The notes below the pieces were generated by a model, which saw only the letters and a list, made by a program, of their open reading frames with translations, was not told where the DNA came from and did not search any database. DNA of 64,000 nt from Zygaena filipendulae (lineage: Eukaryota > Arthropoda > Insecta > Lepidoptera > Zygaenidae): the NCBI GenBank assembly GCA_907165275.2, contig CAJRBF020000001.1:1426001-1490000 (forward strand), read 5' to 3'. Both the position numbers and the translations under genes were made by a program. Of the stretch, positions 41,629-52,653 are shown piece by piece; position 1 is the first letter of the stretch, and the number at the start of each line of letters is the position of its first letter.

Positions 41629-44600
41629 CTATAGCAAGGTGAAAAGCTGACTAGTCCATTCAGCTATCTTCTCTCGCGCTCTTATGGCGGCGGCTCTTCT
41701 CTGTCTCGGTACTTGTGCTACTTCAGTCCCACAAGGCTCATGATGCTCCGCAGTAGCTCCACTCTCTACCGGGTGGCTCTCTGCCTCTCGAACATCGCTT
41801 GTGTCCATTGCATCTTCCACCGTTTCACACAGAGCTTCACCCTCTTGTGTGGGTTGTTCAAGAACGGTGGGTGTAGGGTTAGGAGGTAGTGTTGGAACTT
41901 CAACAGCTGCCTGATCCTCTACGCTTTTGTCTTCTGAAAGTGCAGGAAGGCTTTCACGGACACTCTCAGGCCTGTCCTCGTACTGAACCGCCAGCTCCTG
42001 TCCGTAGCTACAAGAGTTACCAGTTTCTCCTTCCTCTGCTACTTGTTCCGCTTCTAGAGGATATAAGTGAGCTATCGAACGAGTAAAGTCAGTCTCACCG
42101 ACCTTTACTTTTGCTACACGACACTCTCCGTCACTCCCCCTCACTAAAGACACTATTTTGCCAACCTTCCAGTTACATCGGTTTCTGTTAGAGTCGTCTT
42201 TAATTTGGACAAGGTCTCCTAATTGAGGCTCTCTGTGCGACTTTACTCTCGCTTGTTTATGTGAGTGTCTATATCTCTCTCTCAGGCTGGGAAGATACTG
42301 GTCTTGAAACATTTTAACGAATTCTTCCATTATCTTCCGACCTCTTTTCCAACCTTCGATTAAATTTACTTTCGTTAAAGAACCAACTGTATCCGTATTT
42401 CCAGCATCCATTTGTAAGCACTCTCCCATGTTCAAGAAGTCGGCTGGTTTCAGTATGTGCTCCGGTTCTGAGCCAACGTGCACCAACGGGCGTGTGTTTA
42501 TAACAGCTTCTACCTCTTTTATAACCGTTACCAGCTGACTGTCTGTTAACAAGTGCTTGTCCAGAGTTCTTTTAAGGCAATGCTTAGCAAGTGCGACTAA
42601 TCTTTCATAGAATCCACCGTGCCACGGTGCCAACTGAGGAATAAACTTCCACTGTATACCCTTTTCCTTGCAATACCTACTAGTCAAAACTTCACTCATC
42701 AATTTGAACTGAAGGGCGTTGTCACTAACGATCTTTAGTGGTATGCCTCTCGCGGCTGTGAACCTTCTGATAGCCAGCAAACACTCATCAGCCGTCGAGT
42801 TCATCACCACTTCCAAGTGGACTGCACGCACTGCTAGACACGTGAAGAGGCAAATCCACCGCTTTACAGGTCCTGTTGATGTCTTGACCAGCATCGGACC
42901 AAAGTAGTCCATTCCTGTGTAAGTGAATGGGACACTGTAGTTCACCCGTTCAGGAGGCAGCGATGGTGTCTGTGGCAACTGGTACGGACCACCCCCATGC
43001 TTCACGCACTGTGGGCATGTTTTCAGCACCTTCTGAACTTCGACTCTTCCCTGAGGCACCCAATATTTTTGCCTGACTATACTCAGTGTTTGTGATACAC
43101 CAACATGGTACTGATCCTCATGAGTTTTTCTTATGACGTCACTTGTGAAATTACAATTCCGTGGAAGGAGTATTGGATGCTTCTTGTCGTATATCCAGTT
43201 CGTGTTAGACATTCGTCCTCTGCATCTGAGAACTCCATCAATGTCCATAAAGAGGCCCAGATTACGTGTTAAATTAGTAACCTTCCCTGTTACTTCATCT
43301 GGGAAATGTTCAGCTTGAAGCTTCTTTATGTCTAACAACGTTCCATCCAACTTAGCATTCAGACCCATGTCTAAGTTCTCAGCTTCATTGCTATGAGAGA
43401 TTACTTCACGTTGCTCATCTTCTGACATCTCAACCTCTTCACCGGGATATGCCATCTCATATCCCTTTGCAACCATTTCTGGACCGTCAACAACGTCCAG
43501 AGCCTCCCCGGCCACAAGAGAAGTATGAACTGTCAGCTTTCTATTGCTCGGCCACTCCTTTTCATCAAGAGACAGGAAAGTGGGCCCGTTGAACCACAGA
43601 TCTTTCTTCTGGTCCCATAGCTCCGGTCTAGTCGCTAAGTCGGCTGGGTTCATGGTTGTGTTTATGTAACAGAACTCTACCTCTTTACTGTTTTTAATTT
43701 CATTAACACGCCTTGATATAAAAGGTGGAAGTAACTTGCTTGTGTTCATCCAATTAAGCACTATAAGGCTATCTGTCCACAAAAAGGATTTCTCTATTTT
43801 CAAGTCTAGGCTGCTCTGTACATACTTAAGTAACCTACTTCCAATTAGGAAACCGAGTAACTCCAGTCGTGGAATTTTCAGGTCATTTTTGTCTTCTACC
43901 GGTGTCACTCTGGACTTTGACATCATAAAAGTAACCTTAGAGTCTTGGCCCTTATTGGTCTTCAAGTAAACAACAGCTGCATAGGCGTTCTTAGATGCAT
44001 CCGTGAACCCATGAAGTTCATATGTGCCTGTGACATCCGTGTTGGCACTATTTAAACCAGCATATCGTTTTATACGGACATCTTTAGCTGCCTGTAAGTT
44101 ATGAACAACTCGTTCCCACTTTTTCCTTAAATCCTCTGACATAATCGCATCCCACTTCAATTTTTTTATGCAGAGTTCTTGAAAGAGAAGTTTAGCTGGT
44201 AGAATAAGTGGGGAAATGAAACCACAGGGATCGTAAAAACGAGCCAGCATACATAGAACATCCCTTTTGGTTCTGGTTCTCTGGGTTTTCTCCACGTCAA
44301 ACATAGTATCACTCAATTTCAGCTGCAGAGTGTCTTCCTTTAAATCCCATAATAGGCCAAGCACCTTCATTTTATCAACACTTTTAGCTTTGTGTTGCTC
44401 GGGTATGTTCATCATGAATTCCTCGGAGTTAGAGGTCCAATCTCTGATATTCATGGATAATTCCTCAAATGCGTCCCTGGTATCTCGGTACATCTTATGT
44501 GCTTCACCCACAGAGTCAGCAGTTGTGACCAGGTTGTCAATATAACATCTGTCAGCTATCTTACTTAGTAACGACTGGTTAGTTCGGGAAAAATGATATC

Positions 44601-47130
44601 TTATGGTCGCAGTGAGTAAAAAGGGACTTGATATAATACCGAATGGCACTCTGCAGAATCTCAGATGTATTATGTTGTTCTCTGACAGTTCTTTACTTGT
44701 ATCTTTAACCCACAGGAACCTGGTGACTTCTCTATCTTCTTCCTGCAACCCAACTTGCAGAAAGGCCTTTTCTACGTCGGCTACCATACCGATCTTGCCT
44801 GATCTAAATTGTAGTAGCAAAGCTGTCATATCTTCAATCATTGAGGGACCTCTGTACAAACATTCGTTCAGGCTCTTTTGTCCATTACATTTGGCTGACG
44901 CGTCATATACGATTCTCCCTCTTTTGCCTTCTTGCTTGACCATGTGGTGCGGAAGATAGTGAACAGTCACACCGTTGCCCGTTGACTGGTGATCCACAAC
45001 TTCAATGATTCCTGCTGACAGCTGCTCCTGTAAGATTTCCGCGTAATCCTTGAGAGTCTCTTCATTTGAACGTCGCAGCAAGCCTTTCAAACGTCCATAC
45101 GCCAATCCGAAGTTAGTGGGTAATACTCCAGGTTGGTCAATCCACGGCCATTTAACCTCATATCTTCCATGGCAGTATTTAACCGTATCATTGAAATGCT
45201 TGACTGCTTCTTCTTCTCGAGTCGTTTTTGGAGAGTCTGTGATGCCAATGCTTTCTAAGTTCCATAGAAACTTCATATCGATGGATCGAAGAGGAAGATC
45301 AGGTTCACTAAAATAAGGACATCCTGGCCCATGGCACTGGCAGTAAGTCACGACAGTCATTTCGTTTTCCACAGTTTCCTCACAGCTTCCTGATACTATC
45401 CAACCCAAGTCGGTATTAACCAAATACAGCTTCTCTTGCAACTTTATGCGTTCATTTCTTATGAAAGAAAAGTAATAATCATTTCCGATTAGTAAGTCCA
45501 CACCTTCGCCCACGGAGTCGTCATCAGCAGTAATGTCAACTGTAACACAGGGGTCCACCTTTGCAACGGGAACTCTGTTGGTTATATGTGGTATAATGTT
45601 AACCCGCAAATCTCTTTGGATGCCCCTTTTTGTAATTAACGTTACTCCTGACGAAGGGCTGACCACTCGTCTTGGGTCGTTGGAACCAAATGTGAAAATT
45701 ACAAGTACATCTTCATCTTGTGTATCTAATTTAAGTTGGTCGGCAGCTTTGGCAGTAAGGTAGCTCCGTTGACTACCGGAATCAAGGAGGACCCTGCACG
45801 TAATTTCTCCTCTATTGCTCCTTAGCTTCGCCGTTGCCGTCTGTAAGTAGGAGTGATATCTGCTCATAAAACAGGTAATAGCTACAGGAGAAGTATTAAT
45901 TTTACTTGACTCACTTGTACTAGCTACGGTAAGCTTCTTCGGGCACAAAGCACGATTGTGATTCCGGCGACAATAAATACAATTCCTCTTATTCCTGCAC
46001 TTCCTTGCCATGTGCCCAGACTTCAAGCATAAGAAGCAGACCCCCTTGAGTTTAGCTTTCCTTTCCTCCAAGGTCGTAAACTTGCTACACTGGTCACTAA
46101 AATGTTCCTCTTTACAAAAGGCGCACTCCTTTTTTGCACGTTTTGGTTGGAAATCCGATGTTGACCCCTGTCTGCGGAGGTTACCAATCCTTTTACGCTT
46201 GTAAACCTTCCGTTTTCTAGGATGTTCCATCTCTGAGGCGATGTGAAGAACCTCCGTTGTAGTGGCAGTAGTAGCGGCTTCGCTGCAGGAAGTTGCTGGT
46301 ACCTCGGCACGCTCCATTGCTGAGATAACCTTATCCAGTGTTGCTCTCAACTCCTTTATCCCATTGTCCCTTTCCAGCAATTTAACCTGATATATGACAG
46401 GAGCTGGAAACTTACTGGTTATGGTCACTCTTAAGTGACTACCTTCAACATCCTGGCTCAGCGCTGTTAAGACACGTAGGTGTCTTTCTATTAAATTTAA
46501 ATTCTTCCGACACTCAGTGGCATTATTTTTAGCCGTTTCAATACTATTCAGAGCCTTGTAGTGAGCATCGACTACTCGGTCCTTGTCACCAAAGCGCTCT
46601 TTTAATAAATTGACGGCAACTGGGTAATTAAGATTTGTAGTTCCCATTCCTTCCACCGTTTCCAACGCAACACCCTCCAAGGATTCCATCAAATAAGCTA
46701 ACTTATCGACATCTTTTAAATTTTTCACGTGTACAGTAGCTTCAAATCGATCCCAAAACTCTTGGAACTTCAGTAAATCGCCATTGAATTTAATCACGTC
46801 TAGTTTCGGGAGACGTGAAGTACTGTTCTCATTGGCCGGCTTAGACGGCTGGGCTAATAGTAAGGAAGATTCCAAAAAGCTCAGGGTCTGTTCGGCTTTT
46901 AGTTGGAGTTCCATATGAGCCTTTACATCTGCATGTATCCCAATTTTCTCTAAGTAGATATACGTTTCTTTCGATAGCCCCTCAATAGCGCCTTTAAGGC
47001 TTACTTTAAGAAGGGTTACATCATGGATATCTATGGCTTTACCTGTGTCCGTCAAGGCCTGCACCTGTTTTATGATATCCTTCAGACTCTGGCAGCGCAG
47101 GGTTAGCCTCATCTTCATTGCTTCTTCCAT
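41629..47130 (-). CDS. BEL/Pao gag-pol polyprotein
   Basis: 1833 codons in one frame. An N-terminal gag with a DUF1759-type capsid region (about 100-280) is followed by zinc-knuckle clusters (about 336-396). An aspartic protease of the Pao type has LLDSGSQRSYL near 450. Reverse transcriptase has YIDN near residue 863 at the catalytic site, then RNase H (FTDASKNAYA, LELLGF, WTDSLIVLNW, NPADLATR). The integrase has an HHCC domain (CPQCVKHGG) and DDE residues in MDYFGP, VSDNALQF and FYERLV. A C-terminal DUF5641-like segment comes last. No stop or frameshift. The methionine chosen opens the gag region and lies about 1.2 kb inside the 5' LTR. Confidence 0.95.
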   Translation of the reverse strand: MEEAMKMRLTLRCQSLKDIIKQVQALTDTGKAIDIHDVTLLKVSLKGAIEGLSKETYIYLEKIGIHADVKAHMELQLKAEQTLSFLESSLLLAQPSKPANENSTSRLPKLDVIKFNGDLLKFQEFWDRFEATVHVKNLKDVDKLAYLMESLEGVALETVEGMGTTNLNYPVAVNLLKERFGDKDRVVDAHYKALNSIETAKNNATECRKNLNLIERHLRVLTALSQDVEGSHLRVTITSKFPAPVIYQVKLLERDNGIKELRATLDKVISAMERAEVPATSCSEAATTATTTEVLHIASEMEHPRKRKVYKRKRIGNLRRQGSTSDFQPKRAKKECAFCKEEHFSDQCSKFTTLEERKAKLKGVCFLCLKSGHMARKCRNKRNCIYCRRNHNRALCPKKLTVASTSESSKINTSPVAITCFMSRYHSYLQTATAKLRSNRGEITCRVLLDSGSQRSYLTAKAADQLKLDTQDEDVLVIFTFGSNDPRRVVSPSSGVTLITKRGIQRDLRVNIIPHITNRVPVAKVDPCVTVDITADDDSVGEGVDLLIGNDYYFSFIRNERIKLQEKLYLVNTDLGWIVSGSCEETVENEMTVVTYCQCHGPGCPYFSEPDLPLRSIDMKFLWNLESIGITDSPKTTREEEAVKHFNDTVKYCHGRYEVKWPWIDQPGVLPTNFGLAYGRLKGLLRRSNEETLKDYAEILQEQLSAGIIEVVDHQSTGNGVTVHYLPHHMVKQEGKRGRIVYDASAKCNGQKSLNECLYRGPSMIEDMTALLLQFRSGKIGMVADVEKAFLQVGLQEEDREVTRFLWVKDTSKELSENNIIHLRFCRVPFGIISSPFLLTATIRYHFSRTNQSLLSKIADRCYIDNLVTTADSVGEAHKMYRDTRDAFEELSMNIRDWTSNSEEFMMNIPEQHKAKSVDKMKVLGLLWDLKEDTLQLKLSDTMFDVEKTQRTRTKRDVLCMLARFYDPCGFISPLILPAKLLFQELCIKKLKWDAIMSEDLRKKWERVVHNLQAAKDVRIKRYAGLNSANTDVTGTYELHGFTDASKNAYAAVVYLKTNKGQDSKVTFMMSKSRVTPVEDKNDLKIPRLELLGFLIGSRLLKYVQSSLDLKIEKSFLWTDSLIVLNWMNTSKLLPPFISRRVNEIKNSKEVEFCYINTTMNPADLATRPELWDQKKDLWFNGPTFLSLDEKEWPSNRKLTVHTSLVAGEALDVVDGPEMVAKGYEMAYPGEEVEMSEDEQREVISHSNEAENLDMGLNAKLDGTLLDIKKLQAEHFPDEVTGKVTNLTRNLGLFMDIDGVLRCRGRMSNTNWIYDKKHPILLPRNCNFTSDVIRKTHEDQYHVGVSQTLSIVRQKYWVPQGRVEVQKVLKTCPQCVKHGGGPYQLPQTPSLPPERVNYSVPFTYTGMDYFGPMLVKTSTGPVKRWICLFTCLAVRAVHLEVVMNSTADECLLAIRRFTAARGIPLKIVSDNALQFKLMSEVLTSRYCKEKGIQWKFIPQLAPWHGGFYERLVALAKHCLKRTLDKHLLTDSQLVTVIKEVEAVINTRPLVHVGSEPEHILKPADFLNMGECLQMDAGNTDTVGSLTKVNLIEGWKRGRKIMEEFVKMFQDQYLPSLRERYRHSHKQARVKSHREPQLGDLVQIKDDSNRNRCNWKVGKIVSLVRGSDGECRVAKVKVGETDFTRSIAHLYPLEAEQVAEEGETGNSCSYGQELAVQYEDRPESVRESLPALSEDKSVEDQAAVEVPTLPPNPTPTVLEQPTQEGEALCETVEDAMDTSDVREAESHPVESGATAEHHEPCGTEVAQVPRQRRAAAIRAREKIAEWTSQLFTLL

Positions 47131-48340
47131 TCTGTAGTTGATACAAGCATCTTATGTTAATATAACATGAATGACTCAATAGAAAACCTGTAATAAATTA
47201 TCTAGTCTTCGCAATTCTGTCAGATTTCTACTTTACTATTCTAAATCGGCGTCTCTAGCCGCTTAATATGTGGCGTTGAATACGAGAAGAAAGAAAAATA
47301 CGACGCCGAATAGAATACCTAAATTGTGAGAACATATTGAAAACGTACCTTTTGTTGATGAAAACTTAAACCGGTAGTTTTCTCGTAATGTAGACACTTT
47401 TATCACACAAAAACAACCTTTTACTGTATTTAACTGAACTTTTATCTAGAATTTGAATTAGTACTCACGACTTTATAACTTTCACCACGTGCTTTAGCTT
47501 GTAGGAAGAAAGTTATAGAAAAGTTTCCCAGTTCGCCGGAACTGCAAGAGTAAATGTACAGCACTGGAAATGGCGACCCTGGAATACGAATCCCAGGCCA
47601 TGAAATACTGCTGTATGTTGCGGCGTCGCACAATATCACACTGTGCGTTCCTGGCTCCCGTAATACAAAGTGCAAAGGAAAATAGAATGCGTTCTGAAAT
47701 GAAATTATTGGAGAAGGCACTTACCTTAAATTTCTTCAGTTAAAACTGTTGTATAACCCTTTTTTTTTTTTTTTTGCTTCTTGATAGCAACACTTATTTT
47801 ACCGCGAACGTTAAAATAAACAAATAACTTCGATATTTTGTGACAAGTTTTAACTTTTTATGATCGCAACCGATAAACCGTACACCTTTCGGAGTTTTTT
47901 AATTTTATATTTTATGCAAAGACAAAGGAAATCAATTTTATACAGCCGAATCGCTAATAATTTTAGGTGGTATTTATGAGGGTTGTTTTACAATAATATT
48001 TTTTTTTGTTTTGCCGTATGAATTTCTTATACCCACCTACCTTGATTCTTTACCTTTTATTGTAAACAAAAGATGAATACGCAAATTAAAAAATCGCGAA
48101 ATAATGCGAATCGCGCGCGAACCGTAAAACGTAATAAATTCGGTTACGTTGATAAACGATAAATAAATAATTGTCCTGGGTATCCTCACGCCGTTGATCG
48201 GTTATGGTCGAGCAACTTTAGCCGGTACTTTGGCTAGTAAAACCTTTGTCTAATTCAGCATTACACTGAACGAACGTTAGGTAATCTTTGACCCATCTGT
48301 TCGTCAACAAACGCGACGGATCCCAGCATCTCCACCATAA
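47131..48340 (-). mobile_element. BEL/Pao 5' leader and primer-binding region
   Basis: Non-coding leader between the 5' LTR and the polyprotein. Next to the LTR, the minus strand reads TTATGGTGGAGATGCTGGGA. The TGG three bases in, followed by an acceptor-stem-like stretch, could be the tRNA primer site; I could not name the tRNA. A 92-codon ORF (47442-47720) has no recognisable similarity. Confidence 0.6.
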
Positions 48341-49199
48341 TGTCGCCACGCCACAGGGGGAATACAACTGATAACTCATTCTGGCATGCACGACATCCTT
48401 ATCACAATTAAGTAACTTATCACATATGTCGGATGAACCTCTCGTGTACATTTCACACTAACGATATTACGTTACTACTTTAAATCGAATCAGGGCTTTC
48501 TAACGTTTTACGTTCTTTACTCTGCCTGTACTGGCTACAGCTAGATACTTTAAGCCGCCGTGTACTCATTAGGCAGTCTACCTGTCTGCACTGGCTACAG
48601 CTAGATACTTTAAGCCGCCGTGTGCTCATTAGACAGATCTATATTAATATTATACTAAAGCACCTGAAATGGCACCTAACGTCGAGACCACGCGTAGCCT
48701 GAAGCTCACGCGTTGCGTAGGTATTGCTGGTCAACTCGACGTCAGCCCGACGGGCCTCAGCCCTAACTGGCCTCCTCCAAAACCCCTCACAGCCAGCCCA
48801 AACCACCGGATCCAATACGTCGGATCTTAACCCGAGCTGATACGACAGCTCCAGGGTCGCGTTACACAATTATTCACTTTAAGCTACGAGAGTTTCATCC
48901 GTCACGGTACAACGAGTTAGAGATGGCTATCACACAGTTATCCAATGATAAAATATCGGGACTCACCTGTGTACCTCTTCTCTCCGCGGTGAAACAATAA
49001 TAACTGCCAGAACGCTCTCTGCCTTCACCTATTCTCGCTACGTCATGTACCGTCTACCCTCATGCAAACGTCAAAAACTGTTCTGTCAAATAAACAGGTA
49101 AAAGTTGCCATAAACAAAAACAGTTGATTACAAATCGACTCACAGAGTTACTAAAGTCAGCCACTCACCATATACACAAATTCGCGGTGCTTCGCGACA
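48341..49199 (-). repeat. BEL/Pao 5' LTR
   Basis: Same length and, by eye, same sequence as the 3' LTR; promoter activity would run leftward. The right edge abuts GCTTTGTGCAAGG of the older 2.7-kb LTR. Confidence 0.9.
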
Positions 49200-51314
49200 G
49201 CTTTGTGCAAGGATTCGTACACGCGACCTGAAAGTTTCGTCATTACGCATTGTGTCCTGATTGCGTTGTGCAGAGGCGAGCATGCGCGATTGTGATACTT
49301 GGTGGTCGCATGAAAGCGTATGTGGGCCGATGTGCTTCGTGAACGAGATGCTTTGAGTGGAATATTTGTATTGATTTTATCATTACAAAAGACGGTTCGT
49401 TACGAATAGTCTTGTTGAGCGAGCGATAGCGCAGAGTGATTTAATGTTTTTGTGCGAAGGTCTGTCAGTGCACTTGACGTCCGTTAGGATATCTCGAGCG
49501 TAGACCTAAAAACATTAGTCACGAGGAAGGATCTTCAAATCACAGTACCAAATAGACTCGAAGCAAAGGGAACTCTAATCTTGAACGGTTGGACATTGCA
49601 CGTCGCGAGCGTATGATGGCGTAGATGGGTAAAAATCCGCGCCTTGAGTCATCTGCGCCGTGACGAGTTTCGTTGTGCACCTTGTACCTTACCTTGAATA
49701 ACAACGCCTTCCGTGTTATTCAAACTACATATCACCGATGCGGCTGACTGCAGATGCCGGCCCTCTCCTACACCAGGGAAGGGTTGTTCGCTCTTCTTTC
49801 TGTTTTACCTTTCTTTTTATTATAAACATTACTGATGGGCCAATGCGCTCTGTGGCTCGATTGCTGGCTGTGGAGACAGACTGGAGCTACTGTGACTCGC
49901 AACCACATGTATGCTTACGTAGGTCCCTGCGCTTTGCGATCGAGACCGTTGTGCAGAGGCTGGGGGATCGGCTGTTGGCGACCTCGTCGCTGACGCTAGA
50001 TTCTCGGCAACCTTTGTGTTTTTCAACACGATGTGCTTGCCAATGTTCTGATGTGGCAGAACGAGTTGGATGCCCGAGTGGGTTCACAGGGGAGAGAGAG
50101 CCATTCAACTCTACAGCTACGGCTAGGCTACGGCCTTACTGCTTGCAGTATGACAGAGAGTTCATCAGCTGAAGTTCCAGGTTCCAGGGAGAGATTGGTC
50201 TCCGATAACACACACATACAATTTTGGATCACTGTGCTGGGGTTTGGTTTGTGGTGGTCCCACCCAACCCTGGTCTTCGGGCTGGCACATATTCAAGGGC
50301 TCACCATGGCTCCAACGCGGCGGTAGTCTTCGGACTGGGGACGTACAGTCTCCTCACTGGATTCCTGAAACGGACGCTGGTGAATGATCTTAGATGTAAC
50401 CATCTAGAATGATCCTCTACCTTGTGAAACAGGTTGGGGAGGTGACGAAGGCATTGTGCTGGATGGTCATCACCGTGGAATAGAGCAGGAGGGGCTATAC
50501 CACCTTCTGGCGAATACTTATGTATTAGCTGGAAGCCTTACCTTCGGTTTGACGTCGGGATTGGTTGCAGTGCCAACAATCATTTCACGTAGTACTTGAG
50601 GTTCCTGTGGCCAATGCTTGCGTCATGCTGAGGGGACAAAATCTGGTCGACCTTGGAATAGAATCGTCTGGGTGGTTTATTAAATATATTTATGCGTCCT
50701 GGCAATGTCTGAGCCATCTGAGCCAGGAATGGTAGCTTTTGACGAGATGTTGACCGGGGTTAAACCGACAAACACAAACTAAAACAGATTGTAGGGATAG
50801 ACAAACATAAGGGTCAAGATTATTCAAACTTAGCCTACAAGCCAATAGATTAGGCCGGAAAACAAACTAATAAAATAGGACATCGATATAATGTTAGGGA
50901 GGCAGGTCGTCACAAACAAACTAACAAAACTTTAAACTAGATCATCCACATAAATAGACTAAAAGTAGATCATCCACATAGATAAACTAAAAATAGATCA
51001 TCCACCTAAAGTTGGGAAAGAGGTCGCGCGAAAGCAATAAAAATAGGGATTCGTCCATGTACTAGTCTAAGATCGTTCGTGTATTCGCTAAACATAAATT
51101 AGACATCGTTCATGTATTAACTTTAGAATAACTTAACCAAACTAAAAACTATGATGCAAATACTAAGACGATAGTTCAATCTTAACCTTAAAGAATCATA
51201 GGTAACTGCACACAACGAAATTAGAGTCCTAACCACTAGACAATCAGGCCAAATTAGAGATTATCGTAGTAAGAAGTAGATCGGAGAAAGTCGCGCGAGG
51301 GGGGGTAAGTTACA

Positions 51315-51735
51315 GTGCGAAGACCGAAGTATTTGGCTGTTTGCTTCGTACATTAATACAAAATCAAACGTAGAAGCGGATGAGGAATCTCGCAAAGTAA
51401 ATCCCGATACCGAGTGGGAGCTGTCGAATTCCGCATTCCATCGTATATGTTATCAGTTAGGTACACCTGAGATAGATCTGTTCGCTTCTCGCGCCAAAGC
51501 TAAATGTCTAGATTATGTTTCATGGCACAGAGATCTAGATGCCATTTGTGTTGACGCTTTTACCATTAATTGGGCCAGAAAATACTTTTACGCATTTCCT
51601 CCTTTCTCAATCTTATTAAAATGCTTACAAAAAATTATAAAAAATTATACAAGTATCAGTAATTGTCATTTTCCCAGTTTGGCCATAACAAGCTTGGTTC
51701 CCAATGTTGCACTCAATGATTGTTAGTAAGGTTAT
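51315..51735 (+). pseudogene. DIRS-like RNase H 3' part, recombinase lost
   Basis: Resumes the frame cut at 34910 (WLFASYINTKSNVEAD, then PEIDLFASRAKAKCLDYV, DAFTINWARKYFYAFPP). It decays by a frameshift at about 51680 and ends. No tyrosine recombinase follows before the terminal structures at 51798, so the element could only have moved with help. Confidence 0.8.
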
Positions 51736-51797
51736 TTACATGGGATCCACTGAACACGGTATTTGTCCTAATTAGTATTAGTAGTACATAATAAATA

Positions 51798-52099
51798 GTT
51801 CGATCACTATTATATGAGTCGCTTCATTCGAAGATATAAGTTCCCGCCCACCCAATAACCCTATTTTTTTGCGCTCAGACTGAAGAAATCTCTGAATAAA
51901 TGAGAACTGTCAAATGTAGGGATGGGTAGGTGATCAGTATCGACTGGGTATCGATGCATTTACCGTACCAAAATCGATACTTTTAAATCTCTAAAGACGT
52001 GCGAAGTCACCTTGTAGGCTTGGAGGACTACCTGGTTAACTTATATCTTCGAATGAAGCGACTCATATAATAGTGATCGAACTTCACTTGGGAAGTTCG
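51798..52099. repeat. DIRS-like right terminal structures
   Basis: 51798-51842 pairs with 52037-52082. Between them, 51905-52000 repeats in inverted form the sequence at the left end (about 31930-32045, GTATCGATGCATTTACCG). The tip hairpin is CGAACTTC-ACTTG-GGAAGTTCG. Confidence 0.75.
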
Positions 52100-52583
52100 T
52101 TTGATCTTCTATTATAATTAATACTAATCTTACCTCATAAGAAATAGTTTGAGCAACAGATCGAAGACCTCCTAATAATGCATAATTAGAATTTGAAGAT
52201 CAACCAGCAATTATTACTCTATAAACCCCCAATCTAATACAACAAAAAAAAAATATAATCCCTAAATTAAATCTAATTATATTAAAATAATAAGGAATTA
52301 ACAATCAAATTATTAAAGATAAAACAAATCTAACAACAGGAGAAAAATAATAAGATATATAATTAGAAAATATTGGATAAGTTTGTTCTTTAGTAAATAA
52401 TTTAATAGCATCAGAAAATGGTTGTAAAATTCCAATGATACCAACTTTATTTGGACCTTTACGAATTTGAATATAACCTAAAACTTTACGCTCCAATAAA
52501 GTTATAAATGCTACACCAATTAAAACCCCTAAAATTAATAATAAAATCCCAATTAAAAATAAAAATAAATCTTTTATAATCAT
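52100..52583 (-). pseudogene. nad1: NUMT copy of nad1, 5' half
   Basis: Minus-strand mitochondrial translation shows the nad1 N-terminus ([36 protein letters not shown]) from the start codon at 52583. The DIRS junction has replaced the centre. Just inside the break, ATCTTCTATTA is the reverse of the TAATAGAAGAT at the left break, so the junction involved a local inverted duplication. Confidence 0.88.
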
Positions 52584-52585
52584 TA

Positions 52586-52653
52586 TACTATTTATATAAT
52601 TAAATTATATATAAATGACTTCTAAAATCATCACATTTATCTGTCAAAATAGT
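52586..52653 (-). tRNA. trnL1: NUMT copy of mitochondrial trnL1(TAG)
   Basis: Minus strand: acceptor ACTATTT/AAATAGT and anticodon arm GATGA-TTTTAGA-AGTCA around TAG. It lies between nad1 and rrnL as expected. Confidence 0.8.

Larger units (their letters stand above)
40744..49199 (-). mobile_element. BEL/Pao LTR retrotransposon, complete
   Basis: 8456 bp. Two LTRs of 859 bp each (40744-41602 and 48341-49199) start TGTCGCC and end GCGACA on the plus strand, and appear identical by eye. The target duplication GCTTT is perfect (40739-40743 and 49200-49204). A purine tract (CTTGGGGAG on the minus strand) abuts the 3' LTR. One long ORF is open. Identical LTRs and an intact ORF suggest very recent insertion. 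Confidence 0.95.
34910..51314 (+). repeat. 2.7-kb LTR, copy C, split by LINE and BEL elements
   Basis: LTR pieces are 34910-35430, about 40670-40743 and 49200-51314, together near 2.7 kb. The outer flanks carry a perfect GTGC duplication (34906-34909 and 51315-51318). The DIRS-like RNase H reading frame continues across it. The LINE entered at a TACAAATTTT site and the BEL element at GCTTT. Confidence 0.85.
31869..52099 (+). mobile_element. Broken DIRS-like element in NUMT nad1
   Basis: Left (31874-31950) and right (about 51995-52066) ends are inverted repeats of each other around AGTCCTCCAAGCCTAC. A third related segment at 51798-51842 pairs with the right tip (52037-52082), as an internal complementary region does. 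A hairpin CGAACTTC/GAAGTTCG closes the right edge. It encodes gag and RT-RNase H pieces but no tyrosine recombinase. It is split by the 2.7-kb LTR copy C, duplicating GTGC. Confidence 0.8.

Noticed and set aside
47442..47720. 92-codon ORF in the BEL leader
   Set aside because: No similarity recognised; leader position and composition do not support a gene.
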